Assembly (NCBI GenBank): GCA_028023455.1
Contig: JAQFVV010006197.1
Span: forward strand, 13,573,254-13,637,253
Source: Epiperipatus broadwayi
Taxonomy: Eukaryota; Onychophora; Udeonychophora; Euonychophora; Peripatidae
Direction: 5' to 3'
DNA length: 64,000 bases
Notes under the pieces: model-generated
Databases searched by the model: none
What the model was told of the DNA's origin: nothing
Seen by the model: the letters and a program-made list of their open reading frames with translations, nothing else
Made by a program: the position numbers and the translations under genes
Part shown: in pieces, positions 24,589-37,319 of the stretch
Position numbering within the stretch: the first letter of the stretch is position 1
Layout: each line of letters starts with the position of its first letter

Positions 24589-25550
24589 TACACCTGGGTC
24601 TCGTTTTACGCATAGATAGGTTCCTCAGAAAACGCGCAAACGAAATTGCGCAAAAATAGACGTAACTTACCTTGAAAAAGGGGGGATATGGACTGTGATT
24701 TTTCAAAAATCACGTAAAAGCAAAGCACCAATGTAAAATTACTTTAAAATTCGCGCGCAAAAAAAAAAATAAGGAAATAAAATATGACTAATAAAAATTT
24801 TCAAATTTGAAAAAAATTGATACAAGACAAACTTTTTTTAACTATAATATTTAATTTTATTCAAAACAATATATTTTTATGCATAATTTACAGTAATTTA
24901 CATTTTTTTATACACGTTTTAATTATTATCACTATTTGCCGATAAACAGGTTCGTTTGCAAACTGGTAAAAAATCAGATTCTTCCCAAGAGGAAATACAA
25001 CTAGCGCCAATGTCACTCTCACGTTGTGTTAATGGTTTTCTGGTGACAATGTAATTAGTAATTAATCTAACAACTAAAAATTAAAATCTTATTTTTGTCT
25101 TTAATTTTTTAATTTTCAATTTTAATTGTGCCCACTGCTATTACTCACCTTTTAAAAATAAACTTGCGGACACTAAATGATTAATAATTGATTACGTTCT
25201 TTTTTAAAAAGCAAAAACAGAATGTGATTTAAAATGCAAAATTAACACGCACAATGTTTGAACAAATTTACATTATAATCTTGTAAAATTTAATGTGTGT
25301 ATACATAAAATGTGGAAATCATGATTTTAATTTCATTATTGCATACAATCTTACTATTATAAAGCACTGAAAATATTGAAATTACTAAGATGAAAGTCGA
25401 ATTCCAATAACGTGCTATTACTTTCAATAGACGTGAAATTTATTATTTAAAATAATAGCACATTATCGGAGTTCAACTTCCGGAGAAACATGAATTGTGT
25501 AACTTCAAAATCGCATTAAATAAATCCGTGTAAAAAGAGACCCAGGTGTA
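24589..25550. mobile_element. Non-autonomous Tigger/pogo-like DNA transposon
   Basis: The 958-base element at 24591-25548 has terminal inverted repeats CACCTGGGTCTCGTTTTAC (left) and CACCTGGGTCTCTTTTTAC (right, inverted), one mismatch in 19. TA at 24589-24590 and 25549-25550 fits a TA target duplication. CTCGTTTTA termini followed by GGTTCC and AAACGCGCAAA-like sequence recall Tigger/pogo ends of the Tc1-mariner group. No transposase frame is present. An internal inverted repeat (CCAATAACGTGCTATTA near 25408 against TAATAGCACATTATCGG near 25465) is included. That it is a transposon is well supported; the superfamily is less certain. Confidence 0.8.
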
Positions 25551-25559
25551 TATATATTA

Positions 25560-26015
25560 TTTGTTATACATATCTAATTTTCTAGTTATTATTTTTACAA
25601 TATCTGTCATACAAGTCTAATTCATTATTATTTTTATCTTGGAGTGGTTGGAAGGAGGGATTTCCTAGTGTGTTATCAAATATAACATTTATTTTTGATT
25701 ATTTTTAATAAAATGTTCATCATTGTTAATATGAATAACATTTTAGTCATTATATTAAAAAGTTAATTAGTCTTCTTTATTGGGTTTTTTAATTTTATTG
25801 AATGTGTTATTGGTAGTTTATATGATTCCATAATTTGGTTGTTAATAATTCTGAAGTTTCTGATTTGTGAAATAGTTGAAAGTAGTTTATTCTCATATAA
25901 TTCTTTATTATATACAGATATATCTTTAATTTTATTCTCCGCCAGTTTTATTTTTTATGGATTTATATGTAAATACTTATGACTTTTAAACTGCAACACA
26001 TATTTACTATAGTCT
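25560..26015. other. AT-rich non-coding DNA
   Basis: Nothing recognised between the Tigger-like element and the 3' end of the RTE. Confidence 0.5.
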
Positions 26016-26019
26016 TTTT

Positions 26020-28740
26020 ACCAATATTCATCATCATCATCATTACCATCAACCATTATCAATCCACTGCAGGATGAAGGTATCTCAAAGTTCAATCCAT
26101 CTCTGATTTTTAGTTTCTCTTCTCCTCATTATTCCTGAACACTTTCTTATTTCATCCATCCATCTCACATGGGGTCTATTTCTGGGTTTTTTACAATCTC
26201 TTGGAATCCAGTTTAAGATTTCAATTGTCCATCTATTATCATCTCTTCTAGCAATATGTTCAGCTCAACTCCACTTCAGTATCTTTTAATTTTTTCAATG
26301 AGGTCAGTAACACCTGTTTGTTCTCTTACCCATATATTATGTTTTCAATCTCTTATTATTATTTCTAATATGCATATCTTCATACTTGTTTGAATGGTTT
26401 GAAGTCTCCATAAGTAAGAACTGGTAAGACACATTTATTAAAAACCTTCCCCTGTAGTATCAAATTATTTCTGCCAAAAGCATTCCAACCAAGTTTAATT
26501 CTATGATTAATTTCATCCATTATGTTTCCATCTGTATTAATAATTTGACCAAGGTATTTGTAGCTGTTAACTTCTTCTAACTCATCATAATCAAATCTTT
26601 ATTTTCATATTTTGAGAAAATGCATTGAACATTACTTTAGTCTTTTTAACATTTATCTTTAGTTCTACTTTCCTATTTTCATCTGATACCTCATTTCCTA
26701 CAGCTCTAAAACATTATTTGCAAAAACAACTACATCATCTGCAAAATCTAAATGACTTAATTTTAAATAATTTCTATTTACTTTTTTTTTTAGATTCCCA
26801 TATTAATCCACAAAATACTTCTTGCAGCACTGCTGTAAAAAGTTTTGTAGGTATGAAGTCACCCTGTCTTATACTCTTCTCAATGTTGACTTTCCTAATA
26901 TCATTATGTAATTTAATTGTTGTTATTGCATTTTTGTAAATATTCTTTAAAATATAATAATATCCTGGATCTATACCTTGATGATCCGGTGCTTTAATCA
27001 TTGAAGAAATGTTTATAGAATCAAATGCCTGTTCATAATCTACAAATCCAAAGCATAATGGCAACTCATATTCATTTGTCCTTTTATAACTTATCTCAAC
27101 ACCTGGATATGGTCTACTATACTAAAACTATTTTAAATCAGCTTGTTCTCTTGGTTGGTGGAAATCCAATGTTCTCTGTAAACAAGTTGTAATTATCTTG
27201 GTAAACATTTTGTATAAAACTGATAAAAGGCTGATATGTCTGTAATTTCTAATATCTTCTTTATCACCTTTTTTAAATATTAATATTAATACTGCATTTT
27301 TTCAATCATCTGGTACATCTTTATCATTTAGATATTTGGTATATAACTTTGCTAAAATTTTTTTTATTTCTTCACCTGCTTCTTTTAATATATCAATTAT
27401 AATCCCATCATACCTGGGGAACCTTTCCTTTCTTCATAACTTTAATTGCATGTCTCAATTCATTTAAAATTCTGTGCAATTCAGAAGATGTAATAGATAT
27501 AGGAGGTACTTGTTCTTTATTATATAATTTTTGATAGAAGTCTTCTACCCATTTCATGATATCATCTCTCTTTTTAGTAATAATTTCATTTTTTTATTGC
27601 AGATATAAATTTCCTATCAATACCAAAATATTGTTTTACACTCTTGAGACTTTTATTTTCTTGTACAGCTTTTCTTGCTAGTTCACAGTTATATTTTCTT
27701 ATAACGTTTTCAACTCTTTTCTGCACCATTTTACAAAATTCGAGATATTCAATCATTTTTAATTCATCATTTTTGTATATCATCATATTCCTTCATTTCT
27801 TCATAAATTCTCTAGTCTCAGAGAAATTTTATTAGTCAATTGCTGCTTTTTTTTTACCAGCTATCTTTGTTGCACTTTTTAAAAGTGTATCAGTTATTTT
27901 TATATTAATTTCATTGAAATCTGAATTATGTTCAAAATCTACTAATACTTGAAACATTCGTAAGTTCTAATTTAAATTCATTAAAATGTTTCTGAAGATT
28001 AGGAATATCAACTGTAAATATTGTTTTTCTTAATAATTTTTGTCTCTCTAGTTTTGCATTAATACGTATCTTACATCTTATTAATTGATGATCACTTCCT
28101 GTGTTAAATTTATTAAGAAATTACAATTTTGAAATGTATACTTTCTGTTAGTCAAAATATAATCTAATTCTGCTGTATCTTCATTTGGATGCTTCCATGT
28201 CCATTTTCTTTTAACTTTTTCTCACAAAAAGAATTCATAATGTAAAGTTTTTCTTTTTCTGTAAACTCCACAAGTTTATGTCCTCTCTCATTTCTTCTAC
28301 CATAACCAAAATTATGTACAATACTTTCATCTTTCATTTTTTTTACCAATTCTAGCATTAGTCTCCATAACAATTTTAAAATCTTGTTTAGTCTGATCAA
28401 AAGCCTTTTGTACATCCATATAAAAATTTTCTACTTCTTCATCACTATGAGAACTTGTTGGGGCATAAACTTGAATTACCTGCATTTGGTATCTGCTATT
28501 AAGTTGTATAACTAATCTTGCCACTCTATCTGATACACCATCAATCTCCACAATGTTGTTCTTTCACTTTTTCTTTATAATGAATTCTACTCCAATTGTA
28601 TTTCCAATATTTGTGCATTTATAGTAGAGTACATGTCACTTTTTAAATCAATTGTCTCTTCACCTTTTCTTTTAACTTCACAAAGTCCAATAATGAAATA
28701 ATGTCCCATTTATTATAAGACAGTTCCTCTTTTAATTCTT
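26020..28740 (-). pseudogene. Nearly full-length RTE-type LINE (endonuclease plus RT), decayed
   Basis: On the minus strand the ORF order of an RTE element is visible. Endonuclease: a decayed start near 28720, GVSDRVARLVIQLNSRYQMQ and VIQVYAPTSSHSDEEVE (28551-28430), KIVMETNARIGKK, then FGYGRRNERGHKLVEF (about 28310-28260), as in proteins often annotated craniofacial development protein 2-like. RT: EAGEEIKKILAKLYTKYL near 27390-27330, DIRNYRHISLLSVLYKMFTK near 27255-27195, then FGFVDYEQAFDSI, SIRQGDFIPTKLFTAVLQEV (27052-26830). A C-terminal HVRWMDEIRK segment near 26170 and a terminal (ATG)n-type tail at 26032-26043 mark the 3' end. Stops and frame changes make it inactive; it is the best RTE copy in the window. 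Confidence 0.88.
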
Positions 28741-28744
28741 ATCA

Positions 28745-31140
28745 CTGATTAATTGTTTACCTTTTTGTATATATATCTTTTTAGAAGTAATTTTTTTATC
28801 ACTTTGTTTTTAGATGGGTTTAATTGTTTCTTTTCTATTACTTTGACATCTAATTATGAAATCTTTATGAATAGTTAATTTATTTTAAATACACTTTTTA
28901 TTCAGATTTAAAAATCGACTTAGTTGGTTGCTCTACATTTTAGCAACTTTATAGATTTCATTTTTTAATTTTTTATTCCACATGAACCTTCATGGTATTT
29001 CCAGTTTAGGTTCTTTTGTGAAATTGATAGATGTTTTACATGAGATATTATTCTGCTAGAATTATTATTTTCTGCCAAGTTATGATCCTTAATCATTTTA
29101 GAATTCAACTTTTATTTGTATTGGTAGTATGATTTTTTTAGATTTGTGAATTTAGCTTTCCATTAGGATACTGATGGAAAATTCTTTCTGGCCATTTTAT
29201 TATCAGGGAGACCCATGACTTATTAAAAAATGAATCTTTGATGATTTTTCAATATTTTTTGATTTAAATGTTTTAAAATATACTGAATATATTTATTTTA
29301 CTATATTTTAATTTTCTCTTTATATTTATCAATGGTTGTTTTTAATGCACACACACATATATATATATATTAGTGTTGGTAGTTGGGTAAAGTGACAGCT
29401 GTGTCTTTTTTATATATTTGATTATACTAATTACTATGTCACAGAAGTCTGTGGTTCTCATCTAAACATTGGTATGAGAAAGATATCAAATGATTCATTA
29501 TTTTTTGACATATTTTCAATATTTTTAAATTTTTCTTAAAATTTATATTAATACTTAAAAAAATAAGCTATAATAAGTTGGATTAAGAAGACAATAAAAC
29601 ATTAGTAAATTATTAGCATGGTCATATTATTCTAATTGTTGACCTGCTTTTAATTTATAATGTCTGTATATTTAAGTTATAACTAATAATATTTTTAAAA
29701 CTAAAGCCTAGTCAGTTACAGTGATAAATATTAACTTTTGTTGTAACTTTTTTGATATCTATTGCAGTTTTGTTTAAATTGCACTTTTTTGCCCTATAAA
29801 AAAGTTTTCAAAAAGCTAGTTAGAAAATTATACATATATATTAATTATTTAACTACAATGTTACATGTATGTTAATGCAAGAGCAGCTTCCCATTTCAAT
29901 GCCATCTAATATAAGCTTGTATAGTTAGTGGCCACCAGATGTTTGTAAAATCCCTATTCTTAAAATTTAAATCTTCTTTCTCAGTCCTGATTATAACTTT
30001 TGCATTTATCAGTGAAGTTTGAATTATAAATTGGAAGGATTGCAGATATAATTCAGAATTCATTTTTAACTCCATTTTACCTACCAAGTTAAAAATTTTA
30101 AACTCAAATCAGCCTATGATTTTAAATCCAATTATGAATAGTTAGGTAGATCTGAAACCAGTTTGTATTTACATATATTATTCCCATGGTTAATATTGTT
30201 AATAGTCACAACAAATCTCCAAGACTAAAACAGCTCTCCACTTATCTTATGAAAGCTTGAATAATAAATGATTACTAGATGCACATCCTTATCCTTATTA
30301 TTATATAAATGCAAAAGTTTGTTACTTTATAATTCTACAAATATTGTACCACTCTTGATGACTCTTGCATGATTTTTTTTTTTTTGGAGAATTACATAGA
30401 CTATGTTTTTGCTTTATGTTACTTTACTGTTTTAAAAATTTTGGTAATTTGTAATATGCATTGAAATCATAACCATTTCCAAATGATTTTATAAAATACA
30501 AAAAGAGGCCACCTCCAATTAATAGATTACTGGAGTTGGAAATTTTTTTAAAATGGTTATATGAACTGCATTTTGAACTATATACTACCAGAAATGGAGA
30601 GAATTATAGTTTTTAGTAAAGCAAGGTAAAATTTGATTTTATATATTTTAAATTAATTACATTTTATTGGTACTGTGTATTTAATTTCTCACTTGTAAGT
30701 GGAGTATGAACAAAATACCACAATGTTAAAATTTCATAACAATTTTTAAAAATTAGTTTATCATATGAGAAATATATTTGAACTAAAATCCTAAAAGTTG
30801 CTCAAATTTAACAGTATAACTGATCATACAAAATTATATATATATATTTGTGATACTGCTGTTAATAACACATATATTGTTATTCCTTGTAAATAATATG
30901 TAAATATATAAGCTCCAGGAACAATTTACATATTGTATTAAATTCTTTTATTATACTAATGCATGCAAAATTGTAGGTACAGCTGATTGGTTATATATAT
31001 ATAATCTATCTTGTTTTATACACACATAGTTGGTTGACATTGTGGAGAACAATAACAATGCTTTATTGATTGTGATCAAATAAATTTTTTGTTTATCACA
31101 GAAATCTTGCCAAAGATATCCTTCAAAGTTTTTAAATATG
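28745..31140. other. AT-rich non-coding DNA
   Basis: No coding remnant recognised. A (CA)(TA) microsatellite is at 29350-29371. Remaining open frames are short and motif-free. Confidence 0.5.
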
Positions 31141-31142
31141 AT

Positions 31143-31270
31143 ATAAGTAAAATGTTTTTTTTTTTCATATGTCAAATGCGTTCACCAGGAAGCGAATCTG
31201 GGCCATCTGTTTGAAAGGCAGCTATGCAAACCACTAGGCCACCAACGCTGGACATAAGTGAAATGTTTTT
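31143..31270 (-). mobile_element. tRNA-derived SINE, family A
   Basis: On the minus strand the body runs from about 31253 to 31156: GCGTTGGTGGCCTAGTGG (box A region), GCTGCCTTTCAAACAG (anticodon-arm-like), CCCAGATTCGCTTCCTGG (box B region), then AACGCATTTGACATATG and an A-tail. The flanking repeats ATAAGTAAAATGTTTTT (from 31143) and ATAAGTGAAATGTTTTT (from 31254) differ by one base and represent the target duplication. The head resembles tRNA-Glu/Asp class I molecules. It is too altered and lacks a proper acceptor stem, so it is not a tRNA gene. Confidence 0.85.
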
Positions 31271-31342
31271 GGCTTTTCAAACAAAACAAACAACTCATTT
31301 TTGTAGATAAATTAAATTTCATTTAAATAGCTTACAGCATAT

Positions 31343-31480
31343 ACCTCCCCCCCATTACTCACCAATTACCAAGTGATGAGAATTTGAGCAGTTTTTTATT
31401 TTTGTTTTATTCTGTTTAAGATTAGATAGATATCCATTTCCCAATTAATATTAATTGGCTACCTGGGTCAGATTGGTTAC
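31343..31480. repeat. Copy of dispersed repeat R (unclassified)
   Basis: The segment CCCCCCATTACTCACCAATT, then CCAAGTGATGAGAATTTGAG, TTTTTATTTTTGTTTTAT, TAGATATCCATTTCCCAATT and AGTATT-like follow the same order as 57588-57660 plus 60319-60360. It therefore corresponds to the same family as 15895-16085, but includes the left part missing there. Function unknown. Confidence 0.6.
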
Positions 31481-31639
31481 TTGAAAGAAAAATGCTAAGC
31501 ATGATAAATAGATATATATGGTGGACAGTTTACTCATCTACTAAATTAGTATGATCAGGTCATAGTTAAAACATTTAAAATGAATCTATTTGGATATATT
31601 AATTATAAGAAGTAAGCCATGGCTGATCTAACTACTATT

Positions 31640-33080
31640 AATAAATTCCCTAAGTAGAGGGTCCATCAAATCTCCTATATGGATGATATGGTGGTTTTTC
31701 TTGCTTCACGGGAGTTCACTGGGCTAGGGGAGCTCTTGGACTGATTCAAATGTGAATTTGGTCTAAGAGTCAGCAAAAAGAAATTGGAGATCTAGTCAAT
31801 TATGACCAGCAAGAAAATTCCCGGCATGTTTAAGGCTGTGCCTCAGAAGTTCCTGGGTTTTCCTCTAGCACCCTATCTAAAATGAGGAAGGAAATTGAAA
31901 ATCTAATGATTAAGATAACAAAATTTATTGGATCGTTGGAGATTTATTTGTCTTTGTTTGGGAAAATCACACTAATGAATGCCATCATGCTTCCCAAGAT
32001 CACATACTTCCTTGCAGGCTTCTTACCGATGAAAGTCTTTATAAGGAACGTCGAAACCCAATGTAGGAAGCTGTGTTGGGGGAGGGTAGAAGCTCCTGTC
32101 ATCAGCCTGGGCTTCCTACAGAAACCTCAGCAGATGAACAGCTTAGGATTACACTCAGTTAAGATCTTATTAATACAGTGTTCTCATAATGTACTTACCA
32201 GATTATTTATGAAAAACCAAGATATGGAAGGGGCAATATTTCCAGAAGAGATAACTCCTACCCATAGGCCATCTCCCAAAAGTGGAAGGCTTTGGATTCA
32301 AAAGCAAATCTCCATAGTACTTAACAATCGAAAAATGAAGAAGCTGGGAACAATGTTCGACAACAAACTAATCTACTGGAACACATATGATCTTATGAAT
32401 CCGGAAGAAACTAAAACTGACAATATTCTTTCGATTGGGATATCTAGGTTCTCGAGGTTGACCAAGTGTCTAAAATTGGAACCGAGGTTTGTTGATTTTT
32501 AAATCAAGATCATCAACCTCATGGCCTTGTCTACCACTGAATTTCTACATAGTAAAAGAAACAATCTGGACTCTACATGTGCACTATGTAAGCAAAATGA
32601 TGAGACAATAGCACATATATTGGAAGAGTGTCAAATTTGGAAAATGTAAGGAACATTATTAAGTCTCATTAAAAACAAAGAATTAGCTTGTATAAATTTG
32701 ATTAAAGCTTTTAAGAATGGACATTTTGAAATCATAAGATTGGCAACATTTATAAATTTTTGCATTTGGTCGCTGAGAAATAAGATCATCTCCGAAAGTG
32801 GAAAAAAAAAATGACATGATTAAAATGACTTTACACTTATTAGAAGAACTTAAAGAATTAGACCAAAAACTTTCTCAGAATTGGATGTTTGATCAGACCT
32901 GGTCCCTAATAAAACCTAAAACAAAGTGTAATACTAATGAAGAAAAGAATATAAAGTTGTAAATCCACAGATACTAAAGAAAATTTGAGTGAACCATTTA
33001 CCTAACATTTTAGATAAACTTTGTATGGAAGAGATCCAAGAACTAGAAAATGCTATTATAAATTTATTCACCTAATTGAT
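31640..33080 (+). pseudogene. Decayed LINE, RT palm/thumb and C-terminal region
   Basis: The catalytic box SYMDDMV lies at about 31674-31694, in a frame broken by stops. The open frame 31882-32502 (206 codons) carries the LINE thumb region: KITKFIGSLEIYLSLFGKIT, LMNAIMLPKITYFLAGFLPM, then CRKLCWG. After its stop, another frame encodes CALCKQNDETIAHILEEC (about 32579-32632), the Cys-rich motif after the RT of many LINEs, and ATFINFCIWSLRNKII. This C-terminal pattern is also seen in the LINE at 50.7-57 kb (ETIDHIINICPKY), suggesting the same broad clade. 5'-truncated and dead. Confidence 0.85.
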
Positions 33081-33084
33081 GATT

Positions 33085-36045
33085 AATAGGAAAGAGCTTT
33101 CATTTGATTAATGGATCAGCTTTAATCAATGACCCAATAAATACATTAAGACTGCTTTAATAATGCTTAATGGTGACTGATTTGTTTACTGTAAAGAATC
33201 TATATTTCATATAATTTTCAGTCTTATATGAAAACCTGCTGTTAAGTAATTTTTATGAATGTTATCCCTATCTTGGATCACCTAACCTCATGATCTATAA
33301 GTAAAAGGTATGGCTTTCAATATATGGTTCAAAATGACTAATCTCTCAAAATTTAAATGTTAAATTAATACACATAGAATCATTGGAAGTGCTCTTCACT
33401 TGGTATGATAAAGCTGCTCTACAGATTAAATGGCTAAATATATTTTTAATGATTATCTATATGTTCCTAAATTAAGCAAACTTATATGTGTTTGAATTGA
33501 GTAACACTGTCATATATGTGATATACATGATCAGATTAATAAATCAATTATTTTATGTAAATGAATCAATTATTTTATATAGCGCGATGTTTATAAACTG
33601 TAATATTTAAATGTAAATGGGCCACAACTATGATTTTCTGGAATAGGAAATTATATGTCTTCAATTTCTGGTGATAATTAATGTCTTAATGCAAATGTTA
33701 TGAAATTAATTGGTTATATTATGTATACAAGTGTAACTTCTGATTTTGTTAACTGGTCTCCATTGCAATTGATATGTAAAGGTCCTTTTTTTTTTGTAAA
33801 TGATTCTTATGGATTGTGAATAAATTTTCCTTTTGAAAGATATCAAAACCAAAATTTATTTATAACGGAAGGCAAAAAATATCATTATTTTTTAATGGTC
33901 ATTTACAGAAATGAAATTGCTCTATATATTCAAAAATTATTTCTTTTTGATGATCGAGTAATTAAAAATAATTATCAATTAACAACTTACATATTAATTA
34001 TGCTGATTCAAAAATAACAAGCAAATGCAATTAGATGCAAACTAATTATAAATTTATTAACTCGAGCTACTGATTTCATATATGTCTGGAAATCACACGG
34101 TAATTAATAAGATATATTAGTTATTTTACTTTTTTTTAATAATTATTCATAAACTTTAACGCGCACATAAAATGAATTGTTTTTTTTCCTGATCCCCACT
34201 ATACTATATTTGTTTACAATTCAGTTTTTGTAACTACTGAATTGTCTATCCAGTCTTTCTGCTAAGCGTTTCTAAAGACTATTTTAATCCTTTCCCTGAA
34301 CTATAATTATTTATGAGCCAATCATATCGCGTTGTTATTGTTAAGACATTTGATATATCTTTTTGTTATACTGTCAGTTTAATTCATTATTCTATTTTCA
34401 ATTAACGTGTTAGTATCACTTATACAGTTTCTGTGTTGTCAGAATAGATATTATTAAAAACCATAAAAGACAAAAATATTGAATAGAAAAAAACACTTTG
34501 AAATTAAATAATATAGTGAAATTTAAAGGAAAAGTTTTATGAACAATGAAACATTAGAAAAATAATCTTGCTAGTGAATATATCACTTGAATAACTAAAA
34601 ATATAAAAACAAACAACCTTTTAATAAATTATATAAGTAAAAAAGTGCAGTTGATAAAAAGACCTTAGTTTTTTTTTTTTTAAGACCTTAGTTTTAAAGT
34701 ACTATTTAGATCATTTATTAAAAAAAACAACAACTCTGTAAACAAATTAGTAGTTTGTAGGGTGTTTGATTCAACTTACCTTCAAACAATGGATTTGTCA
34801 TAATTCAGCATTCTAAACCAATGAATGAATGGACAGATGAATTAATCAATGAAGAAACAGGTCAATAGATGTTCAGTAAATAAGGTGCCTTAACTATAAA
34901 ATGATAATCTTTTGGAGGATAAGTCAGATAACAACCAAATGACTGTCAGAACAGAATGGATTGTTCTCAATATTGTTAAAGCAGTAAAACAAGTTCATGT
35001 TAAACTGGAAACTGCTAGCATTTAAACTTAACTCAAGATAAGTTATCACAATACAGCTGGAAGTGTTAGACAATATATCACAGATTATAATTTATATGAA
35101 TACTTTTGTATATAAGATTAATAAATAATATTTAACTGTACTTCATGTTTGGGTTATATAAACAACAGATTTAGTGCAATTGATAGGATATGATGGACAT
35201 ATGGCAGAGATTCTTTCTCCTAAGATTATATGAATAGCATTGCACCAAATATCTGTTTTCATTTTTCAAACAAGAAAGATGCTTTAATTTTTGCCATAAT
35301 CCACTATTATTTTTGCAGATCTTCTTTTTGTGACTTGCTAAGTATTTCATGGTGGCAATGCTGTATGTTGCCTAAAATACTTCTCACTTCCTTATATCAC
35401 TACAAATGATTTATTCATGTAAAATTTGCTAAATATTAGTTATAGTTTGAAGTCAAAGATGGAACTTTTTATATTTTTTTAAATTGCATTTGTGTATAGC
35501 AAAGAGAACTGTATGAGGGAAGAAGTTTCTTCAATAAATATCATTTGTTTTTTTTATATTTAAAATGTTAATTATATAAGGTCTGTTTGAATTTTATATG
35601 TATAATTTGAGACCATTAAGCATATATTAAATACCATTATTTTATTTAGATATTTTTTTAGCAATAAAGTTGTAAGAATATTTCTTTTTCTAATTATCTA
35701 TAATATTTTTAATTATTATTTTTTATTTCTATATACAGTATATAATTTCGAAATACACACACATATATATATATATATATTGCTATTAAGTATTTTTATT
35801 TAATAAAAATACAAAATTAGATTACTTATTGAAACATCATATATGTTTTAAAAAGTCACATATTTTGACAAAATCAGTCATATGAACAGGATTAATCTGA
35901 AAACCTGGGTTTAGATCCCATTACAAATTCAGAAAACTTTTGAAAATGAACAATCACTGTAATACAAATTAAATTATAGTTTTAAAATTAAAAAAATTAT
36001 TAGCAATTCGAAAAAATAAATTATTTCTCTTTTCTTGTGTTCATT
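33085..36045. other. AT-rich non-coding DNA
   Basis: No feature recognised apart from simple repeats such as a CA/TA tract at 35753-35780 and T-tracts (34669-34680). The open frames are short and motif-free. Confidence 0.5.
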
Positions 36046-36049
36046 GTAA

Positions 36050-36278
36050 TTTATATATATAAACATTTTAAACATTTAACCAAGAAAGGATAATATAGTT
36101 TTTTTATTGTTATAATTTGCTGAACATGCTTTTAATGTTAACAGTCAAAATCATATCGTTTACTTTTCTCCAACAACAGATTAGAGCTATTGACCATTAA
36201 CCTTGAAAGCATGCTCAGCAAATTATAATAATAAAAACTGTATCTTGATTAAACATTCAAAAGCTTTATGTATATAAA
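36050..36278. repeat. Fold-back (hairpin) repeat
   Basis: Arms of about 80-90 bases: TATAATTTGCTGAACATGCT (36111-36130) is mirrored by AGCATGCTCAGCAAATTATA (36208-36227), extending outward through TTTTTTATTGT / ATAATAAAAAC and the AAACATTTAA / TTAAACATTC blocks. The loop of about 55 bases centres on 36165. No coding capacity. Confidence 0.85.
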
Positions 36279-36524
36279 GTAAATTTATTAGTGCAATTTG
36301 AATGTGGTTTTCTTTAATGAATTTTTAAAAAAAAAAAATTAGTAAAAAATAAAAAATTTAAATTTTATATTGTTATGTAACAGAAATTCAAATCTTGTAT
36401 ATCAAAAAAGTAATGGTAAAAAATAATGTTTTAAACTTTGTTTAATTTATTAATAAAGACCTATATTGCTTTAAAAAGAAACAAGTTAAAAAAAACCCAT
36501 TTACATCTATTATCTGTATCCATT

Positions 36525-36647
36525 TACTTGATTTTTTTTTTTAAGTGTCATAGCATCGGCCGGGATGTGAACCCGCAACCCAGGCAACTGCCTGCAAGTG
36601 CAAGGCAGTCGCGCTGATCTCTCGACCACCAATGCAAGACTACTTGA
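36525..36647 (-). mobile_element. tRNA-derived SINE, family B
   Basis: On the minus strand: GCATTGGTGGTCGAGAGATC (box A region, 36635 downward), GACTGCCTTGCACTTGCAGG (anticodon arm-like), GGGTTGCGGGTTCACATCCC (box B region), GGCCGATGCTATGACACTT and an A-tail. The longer distance between boxes suggests a class II tRNA (Leu/Ser type) ancestor, unlike family A. TACTTGA at 36525-36531 and 36641-36647 is a probable target duplication. Confidence 0.82.
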
Positions 36648-37176
36648 AATTTTGCACTACTAAATGGTAAAAAATTCATAATGAAATTTATTAATTCTTT
36701 GTATGTTTTTTTTTTTGCAAAAACTGATCTGAAGTAAAAATGGTCATTTCATTAGAATTCTGTTTATATTTTGAAAATAAATATGTAAATAAAAATGTTT
36801 AGTTTTATATTTTGTACAGAGTTGAGAATAAACAGTAAATAAATTGTCATGACTTTTTAACAATTCAACTTTTTCATAAAAAGGAATTGAATTCTAAGAA
36901 CATATAGAGTTATTTAACTTTGGACTGTCTCTGTTTTCTTTCTTTCTTATGAAAATGAACTTTTAATATAGAATCATAATATTTTGATTTTAGTTATTAT
37001 ATGGAATATTGGTATTATGAATAAATTAAAATTCTTAATAAAAAAATTATGTCAAAATAAAATACGGTTAATCATGATTATGATACATCAAGTAGTTGAC
37101 ACAAAATTGTGTAGATATTTAAATTATTTCCACATTTTAGCTTTTTTGGGGAAAATTATTTTTTGATATAGAAAAG

Positions 37177-37312
37177 GCAATTTTTTTGTCAAGCGTTGAT
37201 AGCCGAGAGATCAGCGCAGCCACCTTGCAAGCAAGCAGTTGGTTGCAGACGGTTGTTGCAGGTTACCCTCCCGACTGATGCTATGACATATGGAAAAAAA
37301 AAGCAATTTTTT
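37177..37312 (+). mobile_element. tRNA-derived SINE, family B
   Basis: The plus-strand body, 37188-37302, reads GTCAAGCGTTGATAGCCGAG, AGATCAGCGCAGCCACCTTG, a variable-arm region, GCAGGTTACCCTCCCGACTG, ATGCTATGACATATGG and an A-tail. GCAATTTTTT at 37177 and 37303 is the target duplication. It lacks part of the anticodon-arm pairing present in the copy at 36.5 kb. The open frame 37196-37459 across it is accidental. Confidence 0.85.
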
Positions 37313-37319
37313 GATTTTG

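Noticed and set aside
36541-36640. Possible functional tRNA gene
   Set aside because: Box A and box B are present but the acceptor stem is not paired, a poly(A) tail and a target duplication are present, and a second diverged copy lies nearby: it is a SINE.
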